From assembly GCA_963978895.1 (NCBI GenBank), contig OZ022246.1, forward strand, positions 20,510,677-20,574,676: 64,000 nucleotides of DNA, in the 5' to 3' direction. The DNA comes from Erpobdella octoculata (lineage: Eukaryota > Annelida > Clitellata > Hirudinida > Erpobdellidae). This document shows, one piece after another, positions 47,243-61,400 of this stretch (position 1 is the first letter of the stretch; each line of letters opens with the position of its first letter). A program made the position numbers and the translations under genes. The notes under the pieces are model-generated. The model saw only the letters and a list, made by a program, of their open reading frames with translations. It was not told where the DNA came from and made no database searches.

Positions 47243-49030
47243 ATGGAATCAGACAAAGTTGATTTAAGCCTCGATGAAATCATTAAGAGAAACAGAATTG
47301 GACGCGGTAGAGGTCGAGGAGGACGTCGAAACGGTGGTAGAGGTGCCTCTCGCGGAGCCGGCGGAGCTTCGTTTGTACCCCAAAATACAGGCCGATCAGC
47401 GAAATTTGGACAAAGAAGAAACAACAACTTTGTTAGAGGAACTCCGAGGGGTAGAGGCGTGGTTCGAGGTGGAATCATTAAACGGTCCCAAAACAATAGG
47501 AACTTTGTTCCGGTTAGTGATTCTTTTCTATAAAAACGTATTTAAGTTTTATGATTTCAAAAAACATTATTGAATTAAAACGTTTTGGGATAATACTAGA
47601 CTATTCGGTTTTAAGTTATTTTATGTTTTAACGAATGCTTAACATTTATTATATTACGATTGCTCATAACTTCCTCAGTGGAGGGTTAGGTTAAAGTTTT
47701 TTAATGTTACTACTGGTTGTATTTTTTGAATATTCAGCCATAATGTTTTTTTTTTTATAAAAATTGACTTAGGACACAATACCAGAAGATTTTCAAATTT
47801 CAATTTTAAAACTTTTAAAAGTAATTCCTAATTCCTGTTTCTTTTTTTATTGTAGAGAAATGTTGAGGGTGTGTGGACACACGACTTGTTCCAAGGTGTT
47901 GTTACAAACACTATTAATACAAGGTCAGAAGGCAAGCTTTTGATCTCTAACTTGGATTATGGAGTAAGCGACTCTGACATGAAGGTTAGTTTTTGTTAAT
48001 TAATATTTAAATTAATCTTTTAATTTTTATAACCTTTAAACTCTATTTTGCAGGAGCTGTTTTCAGATTTTGGCCTTCTCAAGAAAGCAGCTGTCCACTA
48101 CGACTTTTCCGGCAGGTCTTTGGGAACTGCCGAAGTCATATTTGCCTCAAGGCAAGATGCCGTCAAAGCAATGAATCAATATAATACAGTTCCACTAGAT
48201 GGTAGGGCATCGAAATTTTGAAGTCATCACAGACTAGAGCCACAGGCAGATGGTGCACTTCTAATTCTGCCATGGTTCATAGTCCTTCAGGCTAACTTAA
48301 TAATACTAAGTACCAAAATTGGGCCTTAGAAGTGGTGAACAAGTCGTTAGATTGTGTCCTAGAAGACAAGTATAAAGGACGGCAAGAGAGGAGCCAGACA
48401 TGTCGTCCTTCGGTAGATGTGGTGGTGGAGGCGTTGGGGCTTGCATGGCTGAAGTGGACTAGTTGTGATGGCCTTATTTTTTACAATTTGAAAATTTTAA
48501 TAATTACCTTTTAGTAATTAAAAAATAGTTATCAGTATATGTTAGCTCCGTCTAGTTCAGTTTCACAAATCTGCTCGTGGCTTCTACAGGTCGACCCATG
48601 AAAATCCAGATCGTTGGAGATGCTCCTAGTGTCAGAAGTAGGCTCCAAAGGTAGTAAAATGACAGTTGTCTTACATGATTTCATGTAAATCAAGCTTAAT
48701 TTATAATTGTGGTTTTCTATAATTTTGAAGAGGAGTGTCGAACAGAGCACGAGGTAACCAAAGACAGAACGTAGTTGCACGCAATTACAATGCCACAAGA
48801 GGAACAAGGTAGTACTGACCGTTTCATTTGTTTATCATTTTGGTTGAAAATTATAAAAAAAAATTCCATAATTAAAAAAATTCTTTATCATAAGGGGTGT
48901 TAGAAACATGAGAGGAAGAGGAGGCAGAGGTGGGAGGAGAGGAGGAAGAGGTGGCCGTGTTGCCACAAGCCTCACTAAGGAACAACTTGATGAGCAACTG
49001 GACAATTACAACAAGATGGATATCAATTAA
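47243..49030 (+). CDS. ALYREF: ALYREF/THOC4 mRNA export adaptor
   Basis: Six exons: 47243-47512, 47856-47984, 48054-48201, 48590-48650, 48731-48808, 48895-49030; 822 bp, 273 residues, all phases consistent. The N-terminal UAP56-binding motif is [12 protein letters not shown] (residues about 7-18). An Arg/Gly-rich arm follows ([14 protein letters not shown]). The central RRM runs over exons 2-4, with RNP2-like [10 protein letters not shown] and RNP1-like [12 protein letters not shown] second RG-rich arm ([13 protein letters not shown]) comes next, then the C-terminal UAP56-binding motif ([15 protein letters not shown]). Length is close to human ALYREF (257). By family knowledge it acts in the nucleus within TREX, recruited by UAP56 (DDX39B) to spliced and capped mRNA and handing it to NXF1. 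The start is ATG 47,243; the frame extends upstream only through a non-ATG codon. The gene converges on the HELZ2-like gene. Confidence 0.96.
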
Positions 49031-49176
49031 AGACTCTTCTTCAAAGATAAAGAAATCTGAATCTGACTATTTTTGTGTGAACTCTGTAAATAATATAACT
49101 TTGTTTTATATCAGTGCTTTGGGATATTAACAAATAGATAAGGCAAACCAAACACGGCTTTTTGAATGTTAATTTT

Positions 49177-49182
49177 AATAAA
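49177..49182 (+). terminator. Putative poly(A) signal of ALYREF
   Basis: AATAAA lies about 147 bp after the ALYREF stop, in the short gap before the convergent gene. Confidence 0.55.
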
Positions 49183-49355
49183 TTGAATTTTGTTGTTTCA
49201 TAAAACAGTTTTCTGAAAATGCACCAATAAGGCTACAAAAAAAAGTGTTACTGATATAAAAAAGTGTCTCATTCCGTAAAACTGTTCTTCAAAAAAGATA
49301 AAATAGTGTCACAAGGGCAAGTTACAATAGTATTTTTCCCATTTGCAGTTCTTAA

Positions 49356-49437
49356 CAACTTCTAACATTGCATCATAGAAACACTCAGATGGAAACTCAG
49401 CAATAGCTTGATGCTGCAGGAAATTAATTCAAATTAC
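49356..49437. repeat. 82-bp perfect duplicate of 50,298-50,379
   Basis: All 82 bases match 50,298-50,379, which span the end of an intron, its 3' splice site and the start of exon R of the HELZ2-like gene. This copy overlaps the last exon and supplies the stop codon used in the model (49,424-49,426). A 19-bp near-repeat flanks it: TTGCAGTTCTTAACAACTT at 49,343-49,361 and TTGCAGTTCTTAGCAACTT at 49,438-49,456. Confidence 0.95.
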
Positions 49438-52400
49438 TTGCAGTTCTTAGCAACTTGAAATCTTCTGCATTGATGAGAGCTCTTCTGTCTTCATAGTGTT
49501 TGAGAAGGTCACGCCATATAGAATCTACCTTCAGAAGGTTCTGATTCCCTGAATGGATGTAATCATGTGTTATTGCTATAAGTTGGTGATTTCAATAAAT
49601 CATTAATTACCTCACCTAATATTACAAGACCGTTCTTTGCTCGAGTCAAAGCGACGTTTATTTGATGTGGGTCGGATATGAATCCGAGGTGTTTGCGTTT
49701 CCAGGCCCCGTTTGGTTGTTCTTCAATTTCCCACTTGGGCAGTGACCTGACTGTGGACAAAATGACATAATTCTGCTCTGAACCTGTTTGCATAATGAAT
49801 AAATGCATCTTTATTTTATGCTTGATTACAATAAGTAATTTAAAAATCAGTTTGAATATTTGTATCGTCAAAATTCTGTATGACAAGTAGTACCTTGAGC
49901 AGCTATAACTGTCTGGACAGTAACTGACAGTCTTTTCTCCTCCAGCATCTTGGTTATCAATGCACATTGGGCTCGGTATTGAGAGAGGATCATGATTTCG
50001 TTGGCAGGAACCTGTTGATGATGCACCAAATTGAAAGCAATGTTGACCTGGTTGGAAAAATAAATTTTGCAAATTATTTATTGTCAATTTTTATTTCTGT
50101 CTTGTTATTAAAATTAGCTGATAAACTTACAACAAATGCAGCTTCCGCACTATTTTTTCTCGAATCAACATTTCCTTCTTCTGTTGAAACACTCAACCGC
50201 TCTTCAACTCCATTATCAACATGAAGGAATGCAATTGGAAAGTCTTTTCCACCAGGCCAAAAGGCAAACTTGGAAGGCAACCGTTGAGCTTCACTGCCAA
50301 CTTCTAACATTGCATCATAGAAACACTCAGATGGAAACTCAGCAATAGCTTGATGCTGCAGGAAATTAATTCAAATTACAATAAAACAATTTTTTGAAAA
50401 AATAATTAAACACCAATACCAACCATTCTGTACTGTATTGTTAGCATGAAAGCCTCTTCTTTATACCTCTGAAACAGAGATGTCTGGAGACCTAGTTTTG
50501 CAGCAATGTTATGAGTTACTATGGGTTGGAGTTGCATGTGATCACCAAGTAGAACAATCTGTTCTGGGTTTGTTTCCACAATGGGTATCATGCTTTCCGG
50601 TTCCATACACATTCCACACTCGTCAATTACCAGCTTAAATTACATAAAGATAGAGCAAGAATTTAGTAATTTGATGAAAATGACAAAACAATTCGATTAA
50701 CATACCTGTTTAATTTTAAGGATTTTCATTCTTTTGCCTCCGTTGGCCGTACAGGTGGCCATAATTATGTCAGCTTTTCTTAGGAAATATTCCTCAGCCA
50801 TTCGTTTTAGAGCTTTGTATTCAAGAAGCTTTAAATTCATGTCAGCCCATTCAGGATTACTGTCCCGATTTTCAAATATCAACTTGAGTTCTTCTTCAAT
50901 TTTAAGGATGTCATCTGCATAAAGGCATTTCGTTTTGTCTCTTATCAAGTGATGTAATGATATATGCTTTAACTGTTCATCCTTGTCTTTATCTTTCAGT
51001 TGCATTTTCGGTTTAATCATCGATGTAAAGAAAGGTAGTGGATAGTCATCTATTTCTCTTGCTTCACTGTAAACCCGTACAATATCCATGCCATATTGCT
51101 TCATTTCCAACAAATAAGCTAAAAATTAATTATATGAAAATTAATTATAAATATAAATTGTTTTTAACAGAATTTTATTAGTTCTTTAAACTTAGCAGAG
51201 TTGGAAATTAATTTAACAATTGATTTAGAGATAGGAAATAGTTAGTTAATGTTAGATAGTGGCGATGTAAGTGGTGGTTTAGTGGCAAAGCTTTCGCATG
51301 TCGACATGTAGGTAAGCGGTCCGAATCTCACCAGCAGAACTCCCTTAAGCAAAGAGTTTACTCGCATTGCTCAGATTGAGTGTCTTGCAGAGGTAACTCC
51401 TTTCACTAACATTAAAAAAAAATTAGTTAATATTTAATATATAGAAAGGGAACAGTTAGTATTAGATATATAGATAGGAAATAGTCAATACTGGATATAT
51501 AAAGTGTAAATCGTCCGTTAATATTACATATATAGAGTAAATAATTAGTAAATATTAGATATAAAGATAGGAAATAATTATTTCGTAGTAGAACCACTCT
51601 TATACGCACCCTGTTATATGAATTTTGTGCTTATATGACCTAAAAATTATGCACGGATTCAACTTCCCCATATATAACATAATAATCGGTTTCTCTTATG
51701 CGACAAACTCTGTAACACGACCAATGACATTGTTTTTGTGGCATTATTTGTATAAATAACTCTATTATGCGACCTGCAGTAGACAAAATTGTTAGCTGAC
51801 CATAAAAATGAACACATAGCTGACCATAAAAATGAACACATAGCTGACCATAAAAATGAACACATAGCTGACCATACAAATTGGAGAGAGAGAGACAAAA
51901 ATGTCTTTTTAAACAATGTTAAACTGTGCTGCTGATAATGCCAGAAAATAAATTTGAGATTTTTTTTATTTTTGTATTGACTAAAACTCGTTTTGTGAGT
52001 TTGTGTGTTATGAATAACAAAGTCCTCAGGGTTTCAGCAATAAAAATTTAGAAACAATGGTTTTTTATAAACATTAAGCTTCTGCGTCCCGTTATTTTTT
52101 TTTTGAAACGAAACGATACGACTTCTGAAAGTTGTCTTGAATAAAACTATATGATACGAGACGCCTCGACCAATAACGAGACAAAACCGATACGATACGA
52201 TACCGGGATCTCGACTGAAATGTCAACTGTGGACATTTTGTCTCGAATAAAACGAAATAACTAAAAATAACGAGACATTAGAAGATAAATCGTCATTTTT
52301 TTATTTCAAAATTTTTTTAACTATTTCAAAGTACTCCCAGATTTGGCTCCGGTGATGCGGCATGATGACAAACACGAGAAAGTACCTGTATGCAAGAATT

Positions 52401-55400
52401 AAGAAAGTGAAGAAAACCCAGCGGGTTCCTTGTCTCCCTTATTTATAGGCCTTGGTGAATCCAGGTGGCAAGCAAGAAGCATGAGACTGAGAAAGTTCTG
52501 AATTTCAGCTGCCAAAACTTTATGAAAACATTAAAACAATACGACGTGCACAAATGCACACTACAGGTCACACACACATATGCACATACAACCAAGAGTA
52601 TAATCGAGATTATAAAGAATAATAAAGATATATCTTAGATGAGCTGCTATTACGGTCAATTACGGATATCGAAACACTAAAATAATCATTTCAATTCTAT
52701 ATAACAAATTTGACAAAATAAGTTTACCAAACAGACTAAACCAAATATAGAATGATAAGAGCAAGCATAAGCACTCAAACATTAGTCATCATTACACTCA
52801 TTACTCATTAATAATAGTCATCGATGTCAGCGAGTACGATTGCTTTGCCAGCCGTTGATGCCGGTTCCCAGACTAAAAATAGTAAAAATAATAGTAAATA
52901 TCCAGGGGCTACAGGCTGTTAGGAAAACCGAATTTAAAGTGGGGATGATAATAGTTATAAACTTCTGCCAATAGGTAGATTAAATAATCAATGTTGATAA
53001 TCAATTGCAAATATTCACAGTTGTGACAATCGTTAATTAAATATGTATGACTTTCGTTATTTATTGAAAAATATTTTTTGTAAATCTTCGAATTTGTTTC
53101 GAGACTTTGATACGAGAAGAATATTGAAGCCTCGCAATTTTATTTCGATACGAGACTTCCCTGCAGGCTGTATCGTTTTAATAACGATACGGGATCTCCC
53201 GTATCGTTTTGAAATCTCGGTTGATTTCGAGTTAACGATTATGGGACGCAGAAGCTTAACAAACATTTTTTATATTAATTTTATATTGTCACTCCCATTA
53301 AATAATTTTTTGAGCTGATTTTTTTGGATTGGGGTGATATTTTTATTACTTGTTGGTCTACTAGAATAATTACTTTTAATTTCACTTGATAGAAAAACAT
53401 TTGATGAATTAGTTTCAAAGAACAATTGGCTTTGCTGGTAAGTTCAGAAACTTTTTAATTTATTTGTCAGAGTTAGTGGCTTAGAAGTCTTTGAATCACA
53501 GCCACCTTACATATCGCCAAATGAATTGAACTGTTATGAATTTCTCTTCTAACTTGCTTAACCTTTCTAGAAAATTTTCTGAAATAAATATTCAATGATT
53601 TGTTTTATTGGTGAACATTTCCATTAACCTGCAATGACATCAACAGATTTGTTGGATGGTCCACAACACATTATCTGTGGCTTTTCGTTTTGACTACCGG
53701 AAAATTTCTGATTTTGATGGTAAAATAAATTAATGAGACGAACTGCAACAAAAGTCTTGCCAGTTCCTGGAGGGCCTTGAATTAAAGAAAAGGAAAAAGA
53801 CAGAACAGCATTTATTCCATTTTGCTGGACACAGTTCAACTCTTTCGATCCCACAATAGAAGTAATAGATGGAATTGTGGCATTCTTTTTCCCTATTTTA
53901 ATTAAATAATTCAACAAAAATAAAAAAAACCAATACCTACATTTTAAACATATCAATTTCTGTATACTCACTGCTTTCTACAGACCACTTTTTCAGAGCA
54001 ATGCTTTGGGCCAGTTCTGAACTGGTTTCTAGATTTTCAAGCGATCCCATCATCCGACTATTATAATAGTTTATAATATTAGAGAGCAAAATACTAACAA
54101 AAAATGTTGTTATAAATATTTCAATTTAACACATTTTATAGCGTTTTTCAATCACAATACCTTATTGGTAATGGTTGTTCTATCCATTCAACTGTGGCCT
54201 TTTTGTTTTGGTTTAGGTAGCACATGAGTTTTTCAGGAATTTCTGTTCCTTGTTGGTTTATCATGCATGTTATTTCTGTAAATTTGTTAGATGTATTCTT
54301 TTCCACAAAAGTATCGGCTTTTTTAATGCAACAATGATATACTAGTGTTACAGTCTTTTGATTATTATCCAAGATTTTAGCAATCTTAGGATTAAAATCA
54401 TCAAGGTCTATGGGTATGTCAGGATATTGGATACACAAATAGGTACAGTTTTTTCTTTGAACTATATCTGTTTCATCTGTGGTATCATAATCTTCAAATG
54501 CTCCATGTTTTAAAAATCTTTCCAAACAAAACTCCAAGTCCAACTTGAAACAACCAACATAATGATTTCCTTGACTAGATTCATGTGTTTGCCATTCAAT
54601 AGCAAGATTATGTACTATAGCAGACTGACCATTGTTTACTGCTGCGAACGCTGATTCAATTGAGAGAACAGAATTCCAGAGAGTACGGTATTCAGTGAGA
54701 CTTTTGTACGACTCATTAGAGTCTTTAGAAGCTTGTCGATAAACTCTCTCCGAGAAGCACTTCACAGGATCTTCGTTGTGCTCCACACATATACTCGTCA
54801 ATTTCGTCAACGGTAGAAGTTGGACATATGGCTGCAGAAGTCCTCTGTGAACTCTTGAAGATATTTGTACTTCTAGCATGTCAGCACTTTGTAGGCTAAG
54901 AGAAAATTGGCAGAAGTGTGATCCATTTTTGATATCAGAGATGGGTTCGATAGAATAATCAGGTTTCAATGGCCTTTTCAATTGAAGTCTGGTCTCAGAT
55001 TTTGTTTTCAACAAATTAATAAATTCTTTTAAAATAATTTTCCATTCTTCTTTTGTTATTAGCTTAACATGTTTTTTTGAATCCAAAATATTAAAATCTC
55101 TATGATAAGAGAGAGTTTCATCAGCAGATTTGTAGTCGTATATTCTCTGAGACCATTTTAGACAGATGGCATCATTTTGCTTTGTAGGCTGTTTGTTTAG
55201 ATTTAAGTGAGCAGATCTCACTTTAAATTTGGACTTCAAGATATCATTCCAAATCATTGGATGAAGTTGTATTTCATTTTCATTGATTTCCACAACTGTA
55301 GCATCAATTTTTAATGGACTTTTCTGAAGAAGTTCACAAAGCAGAGCAACATAAGTAGCTCTTTCAAATGTTCTAGACTTTTCATTCGCATTTATGCAGC

Positions 55401-58400
55401 TCATGCAAATATCAGCAATGTCTTTCTGTGAATACTCTGGATCAACACCTTCAATGCAACTTTTCAGAAGACGATGTACCACAAGATCAATATATCTTCG
55501 TATTGGTGACGTGAAATGAGTGTATGCAAAGAGATTCAATGAATAATGATACCTGCTGTTTGGAAGAACATCTCCAGAACAAACATACTGTGATTTTTCT
55601 TGAATAATCTGCAAACAGTGCAGAGCAACAAGCATTTGCGGATACTTTGACGGATCCATGGCGAGCATTTGCAAAAGTTTTACATTGTTTTCCTCTAATG
55701 CCATTGAAATCTCTGTCCATAACTTGTAAGGAATTGATAATACATTATCTTCTGCACTTCTACTTTCTTCTATTCCAATGCAAGTACAAAATCCTTCACA
55801 TCGACAGACCTCTGGAAACATTTTACAGTTTTTTCTCATTCCAAAGGCATGTGGAATTATATTAGCAAATTGTTTAGTCCATTTCACAAGTTCATCTTCA
55901 TTTGGAGGGAGTTGAATCCTCATCGGTGTGATGTTTGGAAAATGAGCAAGCAAGTACTCAGCAACAAATCTATTTGCTTGAATCATGAGTTCTTCAATGA
56001 CTTTTCTGGCACTAGGACCATCCATAGAAAATACGTCCGCATCCCACTTCCAGCCATCAGAACCGAGCCTTTCAGTTCTCCATACATTTGTAAATTTGTG
56101 AAGCTTTTTCAAAGCAAATGTCAACTCAGAAGGAAAATTTGAAAAGGAAGAAGGGTCACTCCATATCTCTTTTTCAGCCTGAGAATAGGTCAATCTGAAT
56201 TTTGATTTTATAAGTGTTTTGTGAATTTTGTTTTCTTCGATAATTTCTCCAGAATCTTTCACCAGCATGAAAACAGACAAAGCCAGTCTTTCTGAGCCCT
56301 CCTTCAAGCTGCACAAATCTGTACTGAGGTTTTCTGGCAGCATATTGATTGGTTGTTCTGAAGCAGGGTAAAATGTTGTGCCTCTTTCTCTAGCCTCTTT
56401 GTCAAGAAAATCATCGGGTTTGACATAAAACGACACATCCGATATATGCACTGAAATGAGGTACTCATCTTCAGTTATTTTGCTGAATCCTATTGCATCA
56501 TCTAAATCTCTTGTGTCTTCACCGTCAATGGTGAAGACAAGCATGTTTCTGCAATCTTTTCTTCCTTGTGTATCAGCAGAACAAAACTTGTGAACACTGA
56601 TATCTCCTGGTGAATCCTTAGGAATATCGTACTCACGCCTCAATATTCTAGTTATATCTTTGAGATTTTTTCCAGGTTTCTCAACGCCTACAACTACGCC
56701 GAGAGGATAATTATATCTTTTTTCCCATTTCAAAAACATCACAGCATAAAGCTTGCTTAATGGATCAAACAAATTGACTTTGTCATTTCTAATAAAAGTC
56801 AGCTTTTCGTTTTTAAAACTGTAAATCCTTACAATGTCAGCTTTATTTTTGTCATCACTATCTTTTTGAATGATCTGCATTTTTGGTATTCCTTTGTTTA
56901 TAGGTATCATCACCCCAGGATTACCTTCTTCTATGAAGCAACTAAAAATTTTGTGTTTCAAGTTTACATTACGCTTCAAAATTCCAACCACTTCGCCGTA
57001 AACCTTTCTGTTCGACTCATTTTTTTCTTCGGTATTAATAATTCTCACAACAACTTCATCCTTGTCTATTGCCGTGCTGCATAGCTTGCGAGTGGCAATA
57101 GTAATAACATTGCCTGAGCTGTTCGAGTCAAGTGGGATTGCAAAAATTGTGGATGTTGTTTTCTGAATGCGGCATCTCTGGTATTCAAAAGGTTCGGTTT
57201 CAAGCAAATGGTTTAAATCTCTTATTTTCAATGGTTCATCTAATTCACTTTCCAAGTCATACGAACTTTCTTTGTTTTCAAAATCGAAATAGACACGGTC
57301 ATTTTTTTCTTGAAAATGAATGTCATTCATGTCAATCTTAGCAGTGCAGGGTCCAAACTTTCCCCCAAGAGCTTCTTGAGCAAGTTGTCTAATGATTTCA
57401 TCTGGCTCAAATCTGAAACCACCTTCCCAATCTTTGTCATCAAAACTGCCAACAATATCTAAGCATTCTTCATCTTCAGGGAAAACTTCAAAAAATATTT
57501 CCTTCAATGACTGGCAATAATCTTTAACTCTGTCAACAGTGACATCCGGCGGGAAAAGAGATTTATCTTTCTCACATGTTATTAGGTATTCAATCCAAAT
57601 TTTAGAACATTCTCCAATGGAACAGAGGGTTGCTGGATCTCCAATAACCCCCAGCTGTGATTTGGCCCTGGAAAAAGCAGAATTCAACAGTTTTGTTTGA
57701 GACAGGAAATCATCTTTTATTTTCAGATCACTTAGTTGTTCAACTTCTTTAGCGTTTGAAAGACATCTTACAGTACTTATGAAAACTGCTCTAAATTCCA
57801 TTCCTTCAATTAAAAAATTGAATTCACAGCTTATTTAATAAAATTAAAAGACAAAAAGATAAAAAATACTTGCCTGGGACATTCTGCACTCTGATAATTG
57901 TTACCTCTCTAAGATAAGGAGACTTCCTTCTCATTGCATATCGAATATGTTTTATCTGAAATATCAGATTAAAAAACTTACATGCTTAAATCGCACAAAC
58001 TAGGCATTAAATAAAATTTATAATACCTGATCCATATAAGGAGATGTGACCAATATTTCTTTTGCATTTTTTGGACCCCATTCATCTTCTGGCCAGTTAT
58101 CATAAAGATATGAAACCCTGTCAACAACTTCTTCAACTTCGGCGTAATTACTCAGGCTTGAAGTTTCTTTACCAATTATTTCAGTTCCCGTCACAGCATA
58201 GAATTCCAAAGGATTAAATTTGCAAACTTTGCTAGACTTTACAGATTTTATATTATGCTCCTCCCCATAGAAAATTTTTGATATAAATGACATAATTTTT
58301 GGATGATTTCTATAATTTTGGTTCAAAAATATGACAGGCAATTTTACATGGGCTTTTGCGCATCTGTAATATTCAATGAGTCTTTCGATAAGAGAGGATC

Positions 58401-61400
58401 CAAAGTTTTGCCTTTTCGCTTCTACACTGAATATCTCTTCTCCCAACTGCTTGTGGTCTCCAGCAAGTACTATGCATGTCTTCTCATCAGCCAAAGGCAG
58501 GGGAATGATCATTCTGCTTTCAAGATCCTGTCCTGCTTCGTCGATGAAAATGTAAGAAAATTTTGGAATGTTCAAATTTAGCAGGATGAAGGATGTTTCT
58601 AAAGTGGTGACAACAATTTGGAAGTTTTGAATATCTTCTGTTGTAGGTGTGGCAAATCCTTGACCATCTGGTTCAATGAGACAAAAATTTCTTATCTCGT
58701 TATCTACTGTGGCCAATTTCCTTTCTTTGTTGTATACTCTCAATACTGCTAAATCATCCTGTTTACTGAAATGTCTTTTGAAATATTCATCAGCAGTTCT
58801 GTATAATAGAGTAATTATATTATTAAATCTTATTTTACTATTACTAAATTATCTATCAAATTATTTTTGCAAATTTAAAAGAATTTTCAAAAGTCTTACA
58901 GATTCGATTTTGTACAAATCAAAACTTTGGCTTTTTTTCGATGAGCAGCTATTAGAAGAGAAGCCCTTGCAATGGTTTCAGTTTTTCCAGTTCCAAAAGG
59001 ACCATAAACTACCATTGGAGGCAAGTTGGCAACACCCTGCTTACATACATAGGCCAAAATTTCATTTTGCCTATCATTCAAATCAGGGCATCTGTGAAGA
59101 AGAGGTTGCAATATATTAAAAATTCATTCAGCAAGATCATATGGTCTATACTCTATACTATAACATCAAATGCTTTACTGAATACCAAATTAATAATTAA
59201 AACTACATATGTAATCATTTCCCTGTTCAAACATTTGGTAAACATTAAGCAGCAACATAACAGTTGAGCAAAATCCAAATTGATCCCTCCTAAGGCGAGC
59301 ATTAACTACCTTTAACGGAAATCTGCTGACCAATATTTTTTCTGTAAGTCTAGACAGTAATGATGTTACGAAGATAGGTCACAAATTTGTAAATCCAGTA
59401 TAGGCATAAGCTTTCTTGACTTTTAGTACTGAGGTGATAGTGGCATGCTTCTAAAGGTTTTTTGCCCACACATAGAACATAAAGAGCAGATTTTTTTTTC
59501 TGAAAATAAACTAAAACCCTCTCCCGGTGGCCAAAATAGTTTTGTCGGTGAGTAAACCTGGCCACTAAATGGACTAGTGACTAGTTGGACTGGCGACTAG
59601 TTGGGCTGGTGACTAGTTAGGCTGCGACTAGATGGCCTGCTCTACTGGGGGAGGGTATAATTGTAGGTACTTTTCAGAATATTTTTTCCAAAACCTTATA
59701 CATGTTTTCCTCCAGAAATACCTAATGACCAGTGGGGGTAGCCATAAGTACTTTTTCCAAATTGTTTTCAAAACTTTATACAATTTGTCCTCCAGAACTT
59801 ATTGAAAATTAGAGAAAATTATGGTACGAGCGACAGTCAAACACTAGTTTTGGGGGGGGGGAACACATCCTAACCTTGGCACTGCATAGCATTACTTTGA
59901 GCTAACTTTCTTGATACTTTACAAAGAACTTTAATTGTATGTTCATAAACTTTGAATTAACCAGCAGAAATGGACACAAACTATTTTTTTTAAATTCAAA
60001 CTTTTAACACTAAAAATAGTATAACTTTTTTTTGTTTTTTTTAACAAATTTTGGCAGATTTTTTTTTATCCAATAACATTATTAAATATTAAGAAAACTT
60101 GATGTTTTACATTTGTATTTTCAAACCAAACCACATAAAAGTCAATATTTATATTTTTAAAATAGGCTCAACTTTTCAATAAAAACTACATCAGTCATAT
60201 ATACGGATAACTTCGGGACTGAAATTGGGTTTCAACTTTTATGGCACAAAAATCAGCATGTCAATGGTTTCATCAGCCATTCTGCATCTTCAAGCAGTCA
60301 AACAGGTGCTGGTGGCAGAGCGGTAGAGCGTTCGCCTGCCGACCTAACGATCGACAGGCGAACGCTCTACCGCTCTGCCACCAGCGCCTCAACAGTAATA
60401 GATTGTAAAAGATTTGTTGTTACCATCTGCACATTAAATTAAGTTTAAAACTCACTTAAACAAATGTTTGTCAGGAGCTTGAGCCATGTGATTAAGTGTC
60501 TCCAGTTTTGGAAAAAGAAACGTCATAAGATCTGATTTGTTCAGTTTATCAAGTACGTGGTGCATTCTGCAGAAGGTGTTCCTATCAATCTGGAACTGAA
60601 TTTGAGCATTAATCGAGTTGTCTTGTCTCAGTTTCAAACTCCTGCAGCATCTTTAAAAAATGTTTTAATTGTAAATAGCAATTAAATTTCAACTGAACTT
60701 AAAATAAAGTAAAATCTGATTATTTTTTCTTACTTTTTACCCAGTTGAATAAATACGCTTTCATCAGTTATCACTTTTGTATTAAGATCTTCATTTTTTG
60801 CAACATACGCTTCATAAACTTTAAGATCTTTGGAATCATCGGGACAAAACCACACACTGTTGACAGACCTCAACATCAATGAACCTTGAAAAGTCAAATT
60901 CTTTTATAATTGTTTCAAATCGCTTAAAGAAAAAAGCATGAAGAAATTCAGGAAAAGATATTTTTTTCAATGTGCTAACCTTCAACCAGGGAATCAGTCA
61001 AATGAATTTCAGCAAAAAGTTCTCCATCTGCAGCTATCAGCAAACCTCCGTAAGCCAGCTGAATAGCCAACTTAAACTCCAAAGTGCTCTTCAAGTTGTA
61101 TCTTCATAGATATTTTTTAAAGTTAAAAGTTAGGAATGCAAAGTCAATGTTATCACGACTGAATTTACCCCAATTAAAATCTTAGTTTAATCTCAACAGC
61201 AAAAAATTAGAAATAAATTTAACCAAAGAGTGAGATGAAACAATGCAATTTTTAAATGCCATTGTCAAATAATAAAAAATTATCGCATCGTTCATTCTAT
61301 ATATGAAATGAAAATACAGAAACGTTCACTCCATACTGGAAACTAGACAGAGAGATCTGTGAAAAAAATCACCTTAAATTAAGAACTAACTTTGAAATAA

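Noticed and set aside
49563..53971. A separate UPF1-like helicase gene downstream of the RNB gene
   Set aside because: Exons M to U connect in phase without a break, and the combined order helicase-RNB-helicase is that of HELZ2; one gene explains all pieces.
60301..60390. tRNA gene at the inverted repeat
   Set aside because: Only the A-box half is present, twice and inverted; there is no B box.
60734..60740. Exon H ending at CTGG|GTAAAA
   Set aside because: It breaks phase with exon I; the donor AAAAA|GTAAGA seven bases on fits both consensus and phase.
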